Shown here: in pieces, positions 34,355 through 43,697 of the stretch
How positions within the stretch are numbered: position 1 is the stretch's first letter
How the letters are laid out: every line of letters starts with the position of its first letter
Source of the DNA: Amoeboaphelidium occidentale
Lineage: Eukaryota > Aphelidiomycota > Aphelidea
Reading direction: 5' to 3'
DNA: 56,453 bases
Assembly (NCBI GenBank): GCA_023515795.1
Contig: JALGPX010000067.1
Span: 1-56,453, forward strand
Made by a program: the position numbers and the translations under genes
Notes under the pieces: generated by a model
Told to the model about the DNA's origin: nothing
The model's input: only the letters and a program-made list of their open reading frames with translations
The model's database searches: none

Positions 34355-35686
34355 CTACGCGAATGGGCTGCGCGGACCGAACCCTCCATAAAATTCAGCG
34401 TAAAGCAAGTCACGACAGAAATATCTCATGATTTCACTTGAAAACAACAATGTTTCTTCCTTGCGATCAGTGATACAAACTCCCAACTTGACAAGACCAA
34501 CCAACTTCTCATCATTCAGAGGCGTAGTGTCACTAGAAATTAGAGTTTCCAATATTTGACGAGTATCATCTCCCAGAAATTCTTTTAATTCACTATATCC
34601 TATTGAAAAACATCTGGAATGACTGTAAATCATCTTTCTAAATTCTCCTGTAACAAATAGTTTCATAATATCAGACGCATTTTCCGCATTGAGTGGACGG
34701 CGAGTGAATTCACGTGAAATGATATGCAATGCCACGAAAACCAAACTAGGATTATAATTGAGAAAACCAAAAAGATTTCCTAGCACTTCTGGTGTCAAAA
34801 GATCTGCTTTTCTTGGTACCCACTGTCTAAACAATTCAACAAGCTGCCAGCATTCTTCCTCAGTGAGTTTAACATCTTCGTAATTCCATTTCAATTGAAA
34901 CTGCGGAGGAGATCGATTAGTACCAATGAAAGACAAAACATGAACACCAAATGCCAACACTTTACAGACTCGTGTTTCACTATTAAAACTATCCCAAAAA
35001 TCAGAACGATTGTAAATAAAATCCACATCATCCATGATCAAATAGCAATCAGTCTCAAGCACCTCTGATATGTGCAGATGAACTCTCTGATAAATGTAAG
35101 CATACAAATCTGGATAATCCCAAATTCTCGAAAAAGAAATGTAATAGACTGTTTTGCCTTGCTGTTGCAAATGATTATAAACCAAGTTTGCTAGTGAAGT
35201 TTTGCCTCCAAATATTGGCATCGTGATGAGCAGCGATTTATGTTTCATCAATGCATCAGCAATCTTGTTCACAAGAGACACGCGACAAAGTCTCAACTGG
35301 TTTACTTCTGGAAGACCCTCAAAGAATCCAACGCTATTTGGAGGAAAGGGAATCATTTTTCTCATGGAGGATTTCTCATCAGGCGTAGTAACTGTTCGAA
35401 TTACCAAAACTAGTCCTCCCTCATCGACGCTTTCGTGATATTCTTCAGATATTTCGTTCAAATGAATTACCAAGTTATCAAAGTTCGATTCCTTCTCGTT
35501 GGTGCCATTAGATCGAGATTTGTAAAGCCTAATGATCTCAGCAGAATATGGAATATCATCGCCAAATTCCGCCTTGATTTCTTTACGCAAATCGCTCAAG
35601 TCTTTTATTTCAGTCGTATCGATCCTTTTGGTCTTTTGGCCAAGTCTGGCGTTGAGGAATTTATTTTGCTGGTGTTGGTGACTCAT
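34355..35686 (-). CDS. Crinkler-type protein: ubiquitin-like header plus P-loop NTPase
   Basis: 443 residues. Residues about 20-100 look like the ubiquitin-like header of Crinkler (CRN) proteins (IDTTEIKDLSDLRKEIKAEF, then EIIRLYKS, LVLVIRTVT). After a linker with FFEGLPEVNQLR comes a P-loop NTPase: Walker A LLITMPIFGGKTSLAN (K162) and Walker B CYLIMDDVDFIY (D219, D220), followed by a helical part. In the Crinkler class the header and NTPase carry a C-terminal toxin-like or nuclease domain; none is obvious here, so this may be a header-NTPase-only form. No signal peptide is visible. Such proteins occur in oomycetes, chytrids and Mucoromycota and act in host or own nuclei. Confidence 0.7.
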   Translation of the reverse strand: MSHQHQQNKFLNARLGQKTKRIDTTEIKDLSDLRKEIKAEFGDDIPYSAEIIRLYKSRSNGTNEKESNFDNLVIHLNEISEEYHESVDEGGLVLVIRTVTTPDEKSSMRKMIPFPPNSVGFFEGLPEVNQLRLCRVSLVNKIADALMKHKSLLITMPIFGGKTSLANLVYNHLQQQGKTVYYISFSRIWDYPDLYAYIYQRVHLHISEVLETDCYLIMDDVDFIYNRSDFWDSFNSETRVCKVLAFGVHVLSFIGTNRSPPQFQLKWNYEDVKLTEEECWQLVELFRQWVPRKADLLTPEVLGNLFGFLNYNPSLVFVALHIISREFTRRPLNAENASDIMKLFVTGEFRKMIYSHSRCFSIGYSELKEFLGDDTRQILETLISSDTTPLNDEKLVGLVKLGVCITDRKEETLLFSSEIMRYFCRDLLYAEFYGGFGPRSPFA

Positions 35687-35850
35687 TGCTTGGCGTAAAG
35701 CTGAAACCGAATATGATTTTTATCAAAGGTCCGGGTGATTATGGTAATTCAATGCTTCAAAGCCTGCTAGGTGAGCCGTTAAAATTCGATTAAAAGAACT
35801 ATATATATCAGAAGTTTATTGTTTTTGTCTCAATTTACTTTAGAAAGAAC

Positions 35851-37406
35851 TCATGATGCTTGACGCGATTCTACTTCAGTCCTTCTTTTACGAATTTCAT
35901 TTGCAACAGCAACTTGTTCATTGGTATAACAGAAATTCCTTTTTGATGCCAAATAATTTGCACAAACGTGCGTAATTTCTGGCAAGTACTTACCATGAAC
36001 AATTTTTACCAAAAGCCTTCGGGAGTGATCATCCAGATAAAAGCCTTTGGGATATAATATTTCACGCAATGTTTCATCTGCAAAACACATCATCAAAATA
36101 TGTTCTTCACTACCACGGTAACGCCAATCTCCATCTGGAACAACAAATCTCCATTTGAGACAATCCTTGAAAAGTTCCAAATATTCCTTCATTTGATCTT
36201 CCGAGTACCTAATTTCCGTGATAGAATTTACCAAATGCTCCACAAAACAGTTGAAAAACTCACCATAATTAGATTTCTTTTTGCTGATTATTTCACGCAA
36301 AAGGAACTGGTAAATTTGACCTAGGGCCACAGAGTTAATCTTGACCAGACATTTGATGCTAGTAGCAACAAATCCGACAATTTTGTTGTCTGTGACTTGC
36401 GGGAGCAGGTGTTTTAGATGCTCCAATACAGATCCACATTCGAACTCAAAATCTGCAACATGCTTCACCAAATGAATAATTAATTCTTTAAGAATTTCTT
36501 GCGCTAATTTCGGGTAATTCTTCTCTTTCGCAAAATCCAAATACTCTTCAAGACGCTGAGTCCAATCATTGTAAGTCTCCCTGCGGTCCTTATCCCTATT
36601 CCAGAATGACACATAATCCACTGTTTCAGTATAAAAAACTTCTTCAAAACGATCCCAATACTTTGTCTTCGCCAAGTCAACATTTCTTTCTCTAAAATCT
36701 GATAGAGTCTGATGCACCTCATCGATTGTGCTGCTATGAATACCAAAACGAACTGATCCATAATAACCAGCAAATATTTCCCCAATTTTAGCTCCTGGAA
36801 TTTCAACCTCGCAACCGATCGTGGGAGTNATGACACATAATCCACTGTTTCAGTGTAAAAAACTTCTTCAAAACGATCCCAATACTTTGTCTTCGCCAAG
36901 TCAACATTTCTTTCTCTAAAATCTGATAGAGTCTGATGCACCTCATCGATTGTGTGGCAATGAATACCAAAACGAACTGATCCATAATAACCAGCAAATA
37001 TTTCCCCAATTTTAGCTCCTGGAATTTCAACCTCGCAACCGATCGTGGGAGTATCAAGTAACACGCTGTAACATTTCCTGGTTTTCACGGTCTCATAGAA
37101 AAAGGATATAAACTCATCCATATCATCGTAAAGCCTTCTGATGATTTCTTCCCAATTGGATAAAGTAAAGCGTTTAGAGTAAACTTTCTGTATTGCTAAT
37201 TTTGGATACTTTCTTTTAAAGTATTCACAATAGAAGAAAACACCTGATGTTGCAACCAGCACCTTCTTCGTTGCTAACTGAAAGTGATACAGATCATCAT
37301 AGCAGAGATTCATTCCAACCATTTCTAGTATTTCTACAGGCAGCATTGCAAGAGACATTGTCGGTATGAAAATGGTTTCTGTTGCTGATTCAGGCTTATG
37401 ATCCAT
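35851..37406 (-). CDS. F-box-like protein, interrupted by an assembly duplication
   Basis: The frame starts at 37406; an F-box-like motif follows (LAMLPVEILEMVGMNLCYDDLYHFQLATKKV). At 36829 a single N is flanked by two copies of a 223-bp segment. Using only one copy (35851-36605 joined to 36830-37406) restores one frame of 443 residues ending NEIRKRRTEVESRQAS. The long C-terminal part is helical (DWTQRLEEYLDFAKEK, VKHVADFEFECGSVLEHLKHLL) and has no repeat I recognise. F-box proteins usually recruit substrates to SCF ubiquitin ligases. An extra open stretch upstream (37407-37560, KQTDIFNISVPVLLDLTTQ, preceded by TTGCTAG) might be an earlier exon. Confidence 0.6.
36606..37052. repeat. 223-bp segment duplicated around a single N
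   Basis: Copies at 36606-36828 and 36830-37052 meet at the N at 36829 and differ at a few bases (for example gctgctatg against gtggcaatg, changing HSS to HCH). The exact abutment and the restored frame when one copy is dropped point to unmerged allelic contig ends. Confidence 0.85.
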
Positions 37407-37916
37407 GACTCAGCATCTGATCGTTTAATGTTGCTCTTAGCGATGCCTGCCATGGTTTTCTCTGTCACTTGTTCGTTTTCTTGTTCTGCAGGTAGCTCCA
37501 ATGGATCTTGGGTTGTCAAATCCAACAACACTGGAACAGAAATATTGAAGATATCAGTTTGTTTCTAGCAACTTCAAGTCCAATGAAATTAAAGTAATTA
37601 TATTCAAGTAAAAGTTTCAGAGTGGGATCTTTTAGAACAAACGATCATTAACGTTCAACTCAAACCGAACATCACAAATTTTTACTTCTTGACATTCTGC
37701 TTTCACATCAGTTGATGTTCAGGAATTCTAAATTTACATCTGTCGGTTATACAGCACCACGTTTGCCAGTCTTCAGTTCGTACAGCAACTTTCGCGGAGG
37801 CCAGAGGAATGCAGATAATATTGTTTTTTCATTTTACAATAGGGAAATTGTATCCCCAACGTTTGCTTATCGAGAAATTGCATACTTGCCTGAGCTAAAA
37901 CATGGTTTGACACATT
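37407..37916. other. Intergenic stretch, possible upstream exon of the F-box-like gene
   Basis: On the minus strand a frame without ATG reads KQTDIFNISVPVLLDL and TTQDPLELPAEQENEQVTEK after TTGCTAG, which has the form of an intron 3' end. A plus-strand frame from the ATG at 37715 (MFRNSKFTSVGYTAP, 69 codons) is not supported by anything else. No repeats seen. Confidence 0.3.
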
Positions 37917-39233
37917 TTATTTAAACTTTGCATTAAATTCTGTCCAATTCTCGTTATATTCAGATTCCCAAAAGAGTTTCTCAACGTTTGTACCGCAAGT
38001 GGACAAGGCTTTTGAAAGTGTGACAGTACTAGCTGCAGAACCGTGAATATTGAACGAATGTATAATCAATCTCAAATTACTATCAGTAGAAAACGTCTGA
38101 TAGTTTTCACTCAAATATTTCAGATGAGGCGATTCTCTTTTTCTCTGAGACAGAATCGTTTCATCAATAAATAATAAGTCCTTGCAGAAACAGCAGAGTT
38201 TTTGATTAATTGAATTATTCTTGATAAACTCCGCGCAAAACTGTTCTAATCTTGAGATTAAGCCAGACGTTTCAGTCATCTCTAAACTGCCCTCGTTATT
38301 AATTGATAGATAAATTAAATCATTGGCTACCCATCTTTCATGCAACAGCCAGATTCGACGCCATACAGAAAATGGAGACCCATCTAAGTACTGCGAAATC
38401 TTCTTCTTCAAATCAGAAGTTTTCTTTGCGATGTTGTCAAAGTCAGATGACTTCGTTGTTTCCATCATAGTCAAATAGTCACAAAACATGTCCAAAATCT
38501 TCTTGTCAGAAGGAGTTATAACAAGATACACTTTCGAAGCTTTGCAATAAGACTTTCTGGTTTCTAATGGATTGCTCATAGAATCTCCGTACGGAACTAC
38601 CATCTGCAAGTCCGACTTTTCAAGCAGTTTGACGAGCTTCAGGCTACCAATATTTGGTATTTTACAACCGCCTTGAACAGCTTTTGAAGATTGCTTGCAA
38701 ATTGGGCAACAAGGACCTTTAGGACTATTAGTGCTGATTCATAGTCTGATTCAGAGTTTGACCACACAGAAACACTTGTACAAACCGTTGAATCGATGAA
38801 AGTCCTCTCGCATGTGGTGCATTTAATAGCGCCTACAGTGCAGCCTTTTACCTTCAACGGTTTCACAAGCACCTCGTTATTTTCTATTTTGTAGTCCCAT
38901 CCAGCAACACTACCAAATATGTTGTATTCATTCTCAGTGGTGAATAGTTTGTCACCAAGATATTCCAACATTTAATCAATCTTANACTATTAGTGCTGAT
39001 TCATAGTCTGATTCAGAGTTTGACCACACAGAAACACTTGTACAAACCGTTGAATCGATGAAAGTCCTTTTGCAATTGTCGCATTTAATAGCGTCTACAG
39101 TGCAGCCTTTTACCTTCAAGGGTTTCACAAGCACCTTGCTATTTTTTATCCTGTAGTCCCATCCAGCAACACTACCAAATATGTTGTATTCATTCTCAGT
39201 GGTGAATAGTTTGTCACCAAGATATTCCAACAT
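37917..39233 (-). CDS. Unknown Cys-containing protein (probably two exons, duplicated in assembly)
   Basis: The start MLEYLGDKLFTTENEYNIFG occurs twice (39233 and 38971) because a 261-bp segment is present on both sides of the N at 38985. From either copy the frame contains Cys pairs (CTVGAIKCTTCERTF), then leaves frame. A 38-nt interval at 38725-38762 (minus strand, begins GTCAAA, ends CACTAATAG) would splice it to a second frame reading PKGPCCPICKQSSKAVQGGC and on to 37917 (LKLVKLLEKSDLQMVVPYGD, RIWLLHERWVANDLIYLS). The Cys layout looks zinc-binding. I recognise no family. If the intron is not real, the gene is frameshifted. Confidence 0.4.
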
Positions 39234-39246
39234 TTAATCAATCTTA
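38724..39246. repeat. 261-bp segment duplicated around a single N, diverged copies
   Basis: Copies at 38724-38984 and 38986-39246. They differ more than the other joins: within about 35 codons the protein reads KIENNEV..CTVGAIKCTTCERTF against RIKNSKV..CTVDAIKCDNCKRTF, so several changes alter amino acids. They may be two alleles or two close paralogues collapsed together. Confidence 0.75.
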
Positions 39247-39702
39247 TTTCCTAAAATGAAAAACGCCTCACATTTGAATAGTCGATCTTTGTGGCGTTTC
39301 GCTACAGAATTGTATATACGCCTCGATATGTATGTGCCTTTTGAAACTTTAAGGTTTTCTAATTTGAACTCATCCAGTATTCCAAACTCGGCCTGTTTCG
39401 TCGTGATCTTCACAGAATAGATCGAATGAGTTCTGGTAAAGTCTTGTTTATCATGAACCAAACCCTTTCCGAGCTTAGGGAATGCTTTAGCCACAGTAGA
39501 ATAACGCCAAATCGTATTCAGTTCCTGTTCACGAAGCCAATTATCGAATAATTCCTTCTTTTCTATCTTTAATTGGTCCCTCTTGTGTTTCCAATAATTC
39601 CACTGATCGCTAAAAGTTTCATACTTTTTCGCTTAAGCCTCAGCTTCTTCGATTTTGGTTTCAAGCGGGGTGGTTTTCCTTTCGTATTCTGCAAAGTTCA
39701 TG
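39234..39702 (-). pseudogene. Unknown ORF with two in-frame stops
   Basis: The frame MNFAEYERKTTPLETKIEEA (ATG at 39702) meets a TAA, then runs on in the same frame (AKKYETFSDQWNYWKHKRDQ, ELFDNWLREQELNTIWRYST, KGTYISRRIYNSVAKRHKDR) to a TAA at 39234-39236, which overlaps the ATG of the next frame (TAAATG), again in frame. The first TAA occurs in all three assembled copies of this stretch, so it is not a random base error. No suitable short intron was found. It reads as a decayed gene, or as the 5' part of the gene ending at 37917. Confidence 0.4.
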
Positions 39703-40986
39703 GACAGCATTAGTCAGCAGCAAAAATGAAAGTTGAAACAGGCGATATTCTGGTCCACTTCGAGCCCCAATATTAAGCCGACTAGTGTTCGAAGTGATAT
39801 TATCATACATGAGATATCCAAGCTATCTGACTAAACANCCAAATCGTATTCAGTTCCTGTTCACGAAGCCAATTATCGAATAATTCGTTCTTTTCTATCT
39901 TTAATTGGTCCCTCTTGTGTTTCCAATAATTCCACTGATCGCTAAAAGTTTCATACTTTTTCGCTTAAGCCTCAGCTTCTTCGATTTTGGTTTCAAGCGA
40001 GGGGGGGGGTTCCTTTCGTATTCAGCAAAGTTCATGGACAGCATTAGTCAGCAGCAAAAATGAAAGTTGAAACAGGAGATATTCTGGTCCACTTCGAGCC
40101 CCAATATTAAGCCGACTAGTGTTCGAAGTGATATTATCATACATGAGATATCCAAGCTATCTGACTAAACACAAAAAGAGTGAAGTAAAGGTCGCAAGAG
40201 AGTGAACTGGTTCAAAGTGCGGGTTTAAAAACGACACCAATAACAATCTCAACATCGTCGACCGGAATGATCAAGATTGTCCCTTGCACTCTACGACTAG
40301 CTGATAGTGGATATCGTTTACAGAATTCATCCAGAATTACCATACTCAGCTCGAGAACCGAACTCTAAGATTACGTGAGCGGCCGCCTGATTTTCCCTGT
40401 GGCGCAGCAACGATTTCAATATCATCNAAGCCAATTATCGAATAATTCCTTCTTTTCTATCTTTAATTGGTCCCTCTTGTGTTTCCAATAATTCCACTGA
40501 TCGCTAAAAGTTTCATACTTTTTCGCTTAAGCCTCAGCTTCTTCGATTTTGGTTTCAAGCGGGGTGGTTTTCCTTTCGTATTCTGCAAAGTTCATGGACA
40601 GCATTAGTCAGCAGCAAAAATGAAAGTTGAAACAGGCGATATTCTGGTCCACTTCGAGCCCCAATATTAAGCCGACTAGTGTTCGAAGTGATATTATCAT
40701 ACATGAGATATCCAAGCTATCTGACTAAACACAAAAAGAGTGAAGTTAAGGTCGCAAGAGAGTGAACTGGTTCAAAGTGCGGGTTTAAAAACGCCACCAA
40801 TAACAATCTCAACATCGTCGACCGGAATGATCAAGATTGTCCCTTGCGCTCTACGACTAGCTGATAGTGGATATCGTTTACAGAATTCATCCAGAATTAC
40901 CATACTCAGCTCGAGAACCGAACTCTAAGATTACGTGAGCGGCCGCCTGATTTTCCCTGTGGCGCAGCAACGATTTCAATATCATC
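39507..40986. repeat. Threefold repeated segment at two single-N joins
   Basis: The stretch beginning CCAAATCGTATTCAG at 39507 is repeated at 39839 (after the N at 39838), and the part beginning AAGCCAATTATCG at 39866 is repeated at 40428 (after the N at 40427) through 40986. Copies differ by single bases and by a G-run (GGGGTGG against a run of nine G). Exact abutment to Ns indicates overlapping contig ends placed in series. The unique content is therefore about half of what is shown. Confidence 0.85.
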
Positions 40987-40994
40987 TCCCCAAA

Positions 40995-41804
40995 ATGAAC
41001 CCACTATTGATCTTGGCTTCTATCAGCTTAATTCTAGCCCTGGCTAATGCAGTTGTTGTTGTAAACGCAGCATTGATGTCAGCGGGTGCTAATGCGGCCG
41101 CTGCGAGAAGGGCAGCCGAAGAACGAGAAAGACTTGTGATGGCAGTAATTGCTTCTCGTTTAGTAAGTCAAGGAATTTATCTACCAACTCCTGAGCAGGT
41201 ATTGAAGGCAAGAAAAATATATAGCATTCATTCAATCGTCACTGCCGAGTACAAGGAAATGTCTCGTAGACTCGATGGTCTGGATAACGGTGCAGACGAT
41301 TTGGAAGAAACTACAAGAATTCCAAATGACGTTGAATTATCAGAATTCTACAGTCAGATCATCGGTTGGAAAGAATTATCACCTCAGAATGATGTTGAAG
41401 CAACGGCTGGTGATAAGACTGCTGTTACAAAGGTCCTCCGTGTTTTTGATACCACGAGGTTCATTTGGCGCTCATATTTTGAGATTGATAAGACGGTTCT
41501 GTACCACTTGGTTGCCAGGAATGAGTTAGACCAGCAAACATCATGTTTTGGATGTAATCGAAGATGGCCAAAGGTTCTTATGACAGTGAAAGATGGTGAT
41601 CATGATTGTTTTACTATTGACTTCCGTGTCTATCCAGAAACCGAGAGACGTCACAGCCATGCATTAAAATTGATTAAGTTCCCAATAACCAGCTCTTGCA
41701 AGTTTCAAAACATTGATGTGGACTTCTCCGTTCAAAATCCAGCTGAGAAGGGAGAATTAAAGAAACTGGTTTCTTACAGTTATAACATTGGTGAAATTGC
41801 TTAG
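40995..41804 (+). CDS. Unknown membrane-anchored or secreted protein
   Basis: 269 residues from the ATG at 40995, which heads a long hydrophobic segment (LLILASISLILALANAVVVV) rich in Ala, followed by an Ala/Arg/Glu helix (ANAAAARRAAEERERL). The mature part has two Cys close together (CFGCNRRWPK) and several His/Asp (VKDGDHDCFTIDF, ERRHSHALKL), ending ELKKLVSYSYNIGEIA. It could be a signal peptide or a type II anchor. I recognise no domain. Its 5' flank is repeated across the assembly joins, so promoter inference is unsafe. It stands at the end of the effector-like region. Confidence 0.55.
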   Translation: MNPLLILASISLILALANAVVVVNAALMSAGANAAAARRAAEERERLVMAVIASRLVSQGIYLPTPEQVLKARKIYSIHSIVTAEYKEMSRRLDGLDNGADDLEETTRIPNDVELSEFYSQIIGWKELSPQNDVEATAGDKTAVTKVLRVFDTTRFIWRSYFEIDKTVLYHLVARNELDQQTSCFGCNRRWPKVLMTVKDGDHDCFTIDFRVYPETERRHSHALKLIKFPITSSCKFQNIDVDFSVQNPAEKGELKKLVSYSYNIGEIA

Positions 41805-42156
41805 GCGTGATGTCTATTAATAAATAAATAAGATCAATTCCCTATACTTTATAGGAGCATTTTTGGTAGTTATTGTCAAGTCCTCGAAGAAACATGGTAT
41901 GATGTTCACACTGAGATATCTCTTCTTACTACGAAAGACTGTCCTATTTTGTTGGGCCTTTTTCAAATAACAAAATGCCTCAAAATGATGGCGCAGTTGC
42001 CTGTTTGGAATGCATTCGCAGATCCCACGCAAACGTCAATGTCAGATTGACGTTTGTGGCAAACATGTAAACGAAACAGGAAGGTGTAAAATGATAAATA
42101 GCGCAAAATGCGGCATTTTAAAATTACTCAGAAACAATTCTCTGCTCTTCACTACT
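41805..42156. other. Intergenic region with a strong hairpin
   Basis: CAAACGTCAAT (42030-42040) and ATTGACGTTTG (42046-42056) form an 11-bp perfect stem with a 5-nt loop. CCAC/GTGG extends it on the outside (42025-42028 with 42056-42059) apart from a short bulge. It lies about 100 bp before the start of the secreted Ser-rich gene. The arms contain TGACGT, a CRE-like core. Confidence 0.5.
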
Positions 42157-42564
42157 ATGAAATCGCTATTGATCTTGTCTGCCATGTTTGTTTCAGCTCT
42201 TTCTGCTCCTGTTGGTGATACTAATACCGCACCTGCTGTATGCAAAGGAAAATTCTGTTTGAACAATGCAAAATCTGAGGGAAATGGTGTAAAGCTGTCC
42301 TTCTTGGAAGTTTGGCCTGGTACTACTGCCGTCATTTCAGGATCTACAGATATTGTCAAGGCTGAGTCGCGTGTTTCAGCATCAGCTTCAATACCTGGTT
42401 CAGTTGCTTCAAGTTCAGCTGGATCATTCTCTTCAGGTTGGGACGATTCTAGAACTGCAGAATCATTTGCTTCAACAGGTCGTGCATTCTCCTCTGGTTC
42501 AGCTTCAAGCGCAGGCAGCACAGGTATTGCAATATCCTTCAATGACCTAGGAGGTAGTGATTAA
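42157..42564 (+). CDS. Secreted Ser-rich protein
   Basis: 135 residues from the ATG at 42157, chosen because it heads a clean signal peptide (MKSLLILSAMFVSALSAP); the frame is open upstream to 42010 but without a better start. Two Cys follow (CKGKFC). The C-terminal half is Ser/Ala/Gly-rich (SASASIPGSVASSSAGSF, SSGSASSAGSTG) and ends SFNDLGGSD. No catalytic domain. Composition suggests an O-glycosylated extracellular protein. It shares direction with the next secreted gene. Confidence 0.6.
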   Translation: MKSLLILSAMFVSALSAPVGDTNTAPAVCKGKFCLNNAKSEGNGVKLSFLEVWPGTTAVISGSTDIVKAESRVSASASIPGSVASSSAGSFSSGWDDSRTAESFASTGRAFSSGSASSAGSTGIAISFNDLGGSD

Positions 42565-42657
42565 ATATGCTTCTTGCTTTAAGATGATAAGACTTTGATA
42601 ATAAATGATTTATGCGAAACTGGACAACAGCATCGCGGGAGAATTTGATGTTTGATC

Positions 42658-43560
42658 ATGATCAATATCGTTCTATTCGTTTTAGCAGCCACTTGCGCTA
42701 TTGCAGCCCAATTACCTTTCAAATTCTACAAGAATAATGGAATTGAAGCAAAGAAGTATCTGCCATTGAATAGGGAGTTTCAGATCAAAGTGAATACTTC
42801 CTGGTTCCAGCCATTGTCCTCAGGTGTTGAGTCTGTCGTAAAGTTCCTCAACACATTGCCCTTGGAAGATGGACTTGTTTTGGAACTTGATACCGCTTCA
42901 ATATCAAGAAAACATGAAGACTATGTTGTGTATGATACTCCTGGCGAATTCTTCAAGTCTAAGGGCCATGTTGTTCAAACAAGAAATACTTCAAAAGGCA
43001 GCGAAACAGAATTTACTGTTACTATGAAGCGTAATAATTTTGATTTTGACGTTTTGAGATCTGATACTTTGCATGCGGGTAAGAAAAACAAGAAGGATGT
43101 TGAAGAAAAGTTGGAAATGGACATTTATCCTTGCCAATTCAAATTTGCAAAGTCCATCAAGACAAAAACGGAGCCTTTGGAGCTGAAATCTGTAAAAGTC
43201 TTGAGAAAATTCTATTCTGGCGGTATCTTGGAGGAAGATGGGAACCAGGCTCTTGAACCTACAAGAAAATTCGCGCGTTCCACCTTGTCTATTGAAGCAC
43301 AGTTGAAACAATTACAAAAGCCAGACGCTGTTTTGGGTTTGAGATTTGTCATTAGCGCATCTTATGCATCGATGGAAGAAGCTAAACGCGGCGTATCAGA
43401 ACCATTTGATGTCGAGGTATCTTTCAGACTATCAAATCCATATGTTTCTACTTCAGCTTTGAAATCAACTACCTTCAGTAAAATCGACAATATCAGAAAT
43501 AGCTGGTCATTGTACGGCTCATTGCAAAAATATTGCGGGACAATAATGAATGACTGCTGA
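42658..43560 (+). CDS. Secreted CYTH-like domain protein
   Basis: 300 residues from the ATG at 42658, beginning with a signal peptide (MINIVLFVLAATCAIAAQ). The body reads like a CYTH/triphosphate-tunnel fold: an early Lys/Arg strand (FQIKVN), VVYDTPGEFFKSKGHVVQTR (the YYDTP-xx-L-xx-KG-x-xLR motif with changes), TEFTVTMKR, and an acidic strand (KKDVEEKLEMDIYP). Secreted CYTH-like proteins are known in some fungi; the charged residues that bind triphosphate in this fold seem partly replaced, so enzymatic activity is uncertain. Two Cys near the end (YCGTIMNDC) may form a disulfide. Confidence 0.5.
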   Translation: MINIVLFVLAATCAIAAQLPFKFYKNNGIEAKKYLPLNREFQIKVNTSWFQPLSSGVESVVKFLNTLPLEDGLVLELDTASISRKHEDYVVYDTPGEFFKSKGHVVQTRNTSKGSETEFTVTMKRNNFDFDVLRSDTLHAGKKNKKDVEEKLEMDIYPCQFKFAKSIKTKTEPLELKSVKVLRKFYSGGILEEDGNQALEPTRKFARSTLSIEAQLKQLQKPDAVLGLRFVISASYASMEEAKRGVSEPFDVEVSFRLSNPYVSTSALKSTTFSKIDNIRNSWSLYGSLQKYCGTIMNDC

Positions 43561-43697
43561 TATCTGAAATAAACCCCTTTTTTGAATGTATTACGAAATC
43601 CTTATCGAAAACTTGGCGTCATTGCGCAATGCAACGTTGAAGTAGCTCAATCAGCTGATCACAAATCCACTTCCCAGCGATTCTTTGTGTCCTAAAA

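Noticed and set aside
37712-37924. Small plus-strand gene overlapping the end of the unknown minus-strand gene
   Set aside because: Sixty-nine codons, no domain or signal peptide, and overlap with the more convincing minus-strand frame.
39234-39702. Reassignment of TAA/TAG to an amino acid in this genome
   Set aside because: Several frames cross single TAA or TAG codons, but long conserved ORFs (ELP2, ankyrin, MATE, XPG part) have none inside, and TAA, TAG and TGA all end genes at expected places (for example TAA after the UPRT C-terminus).
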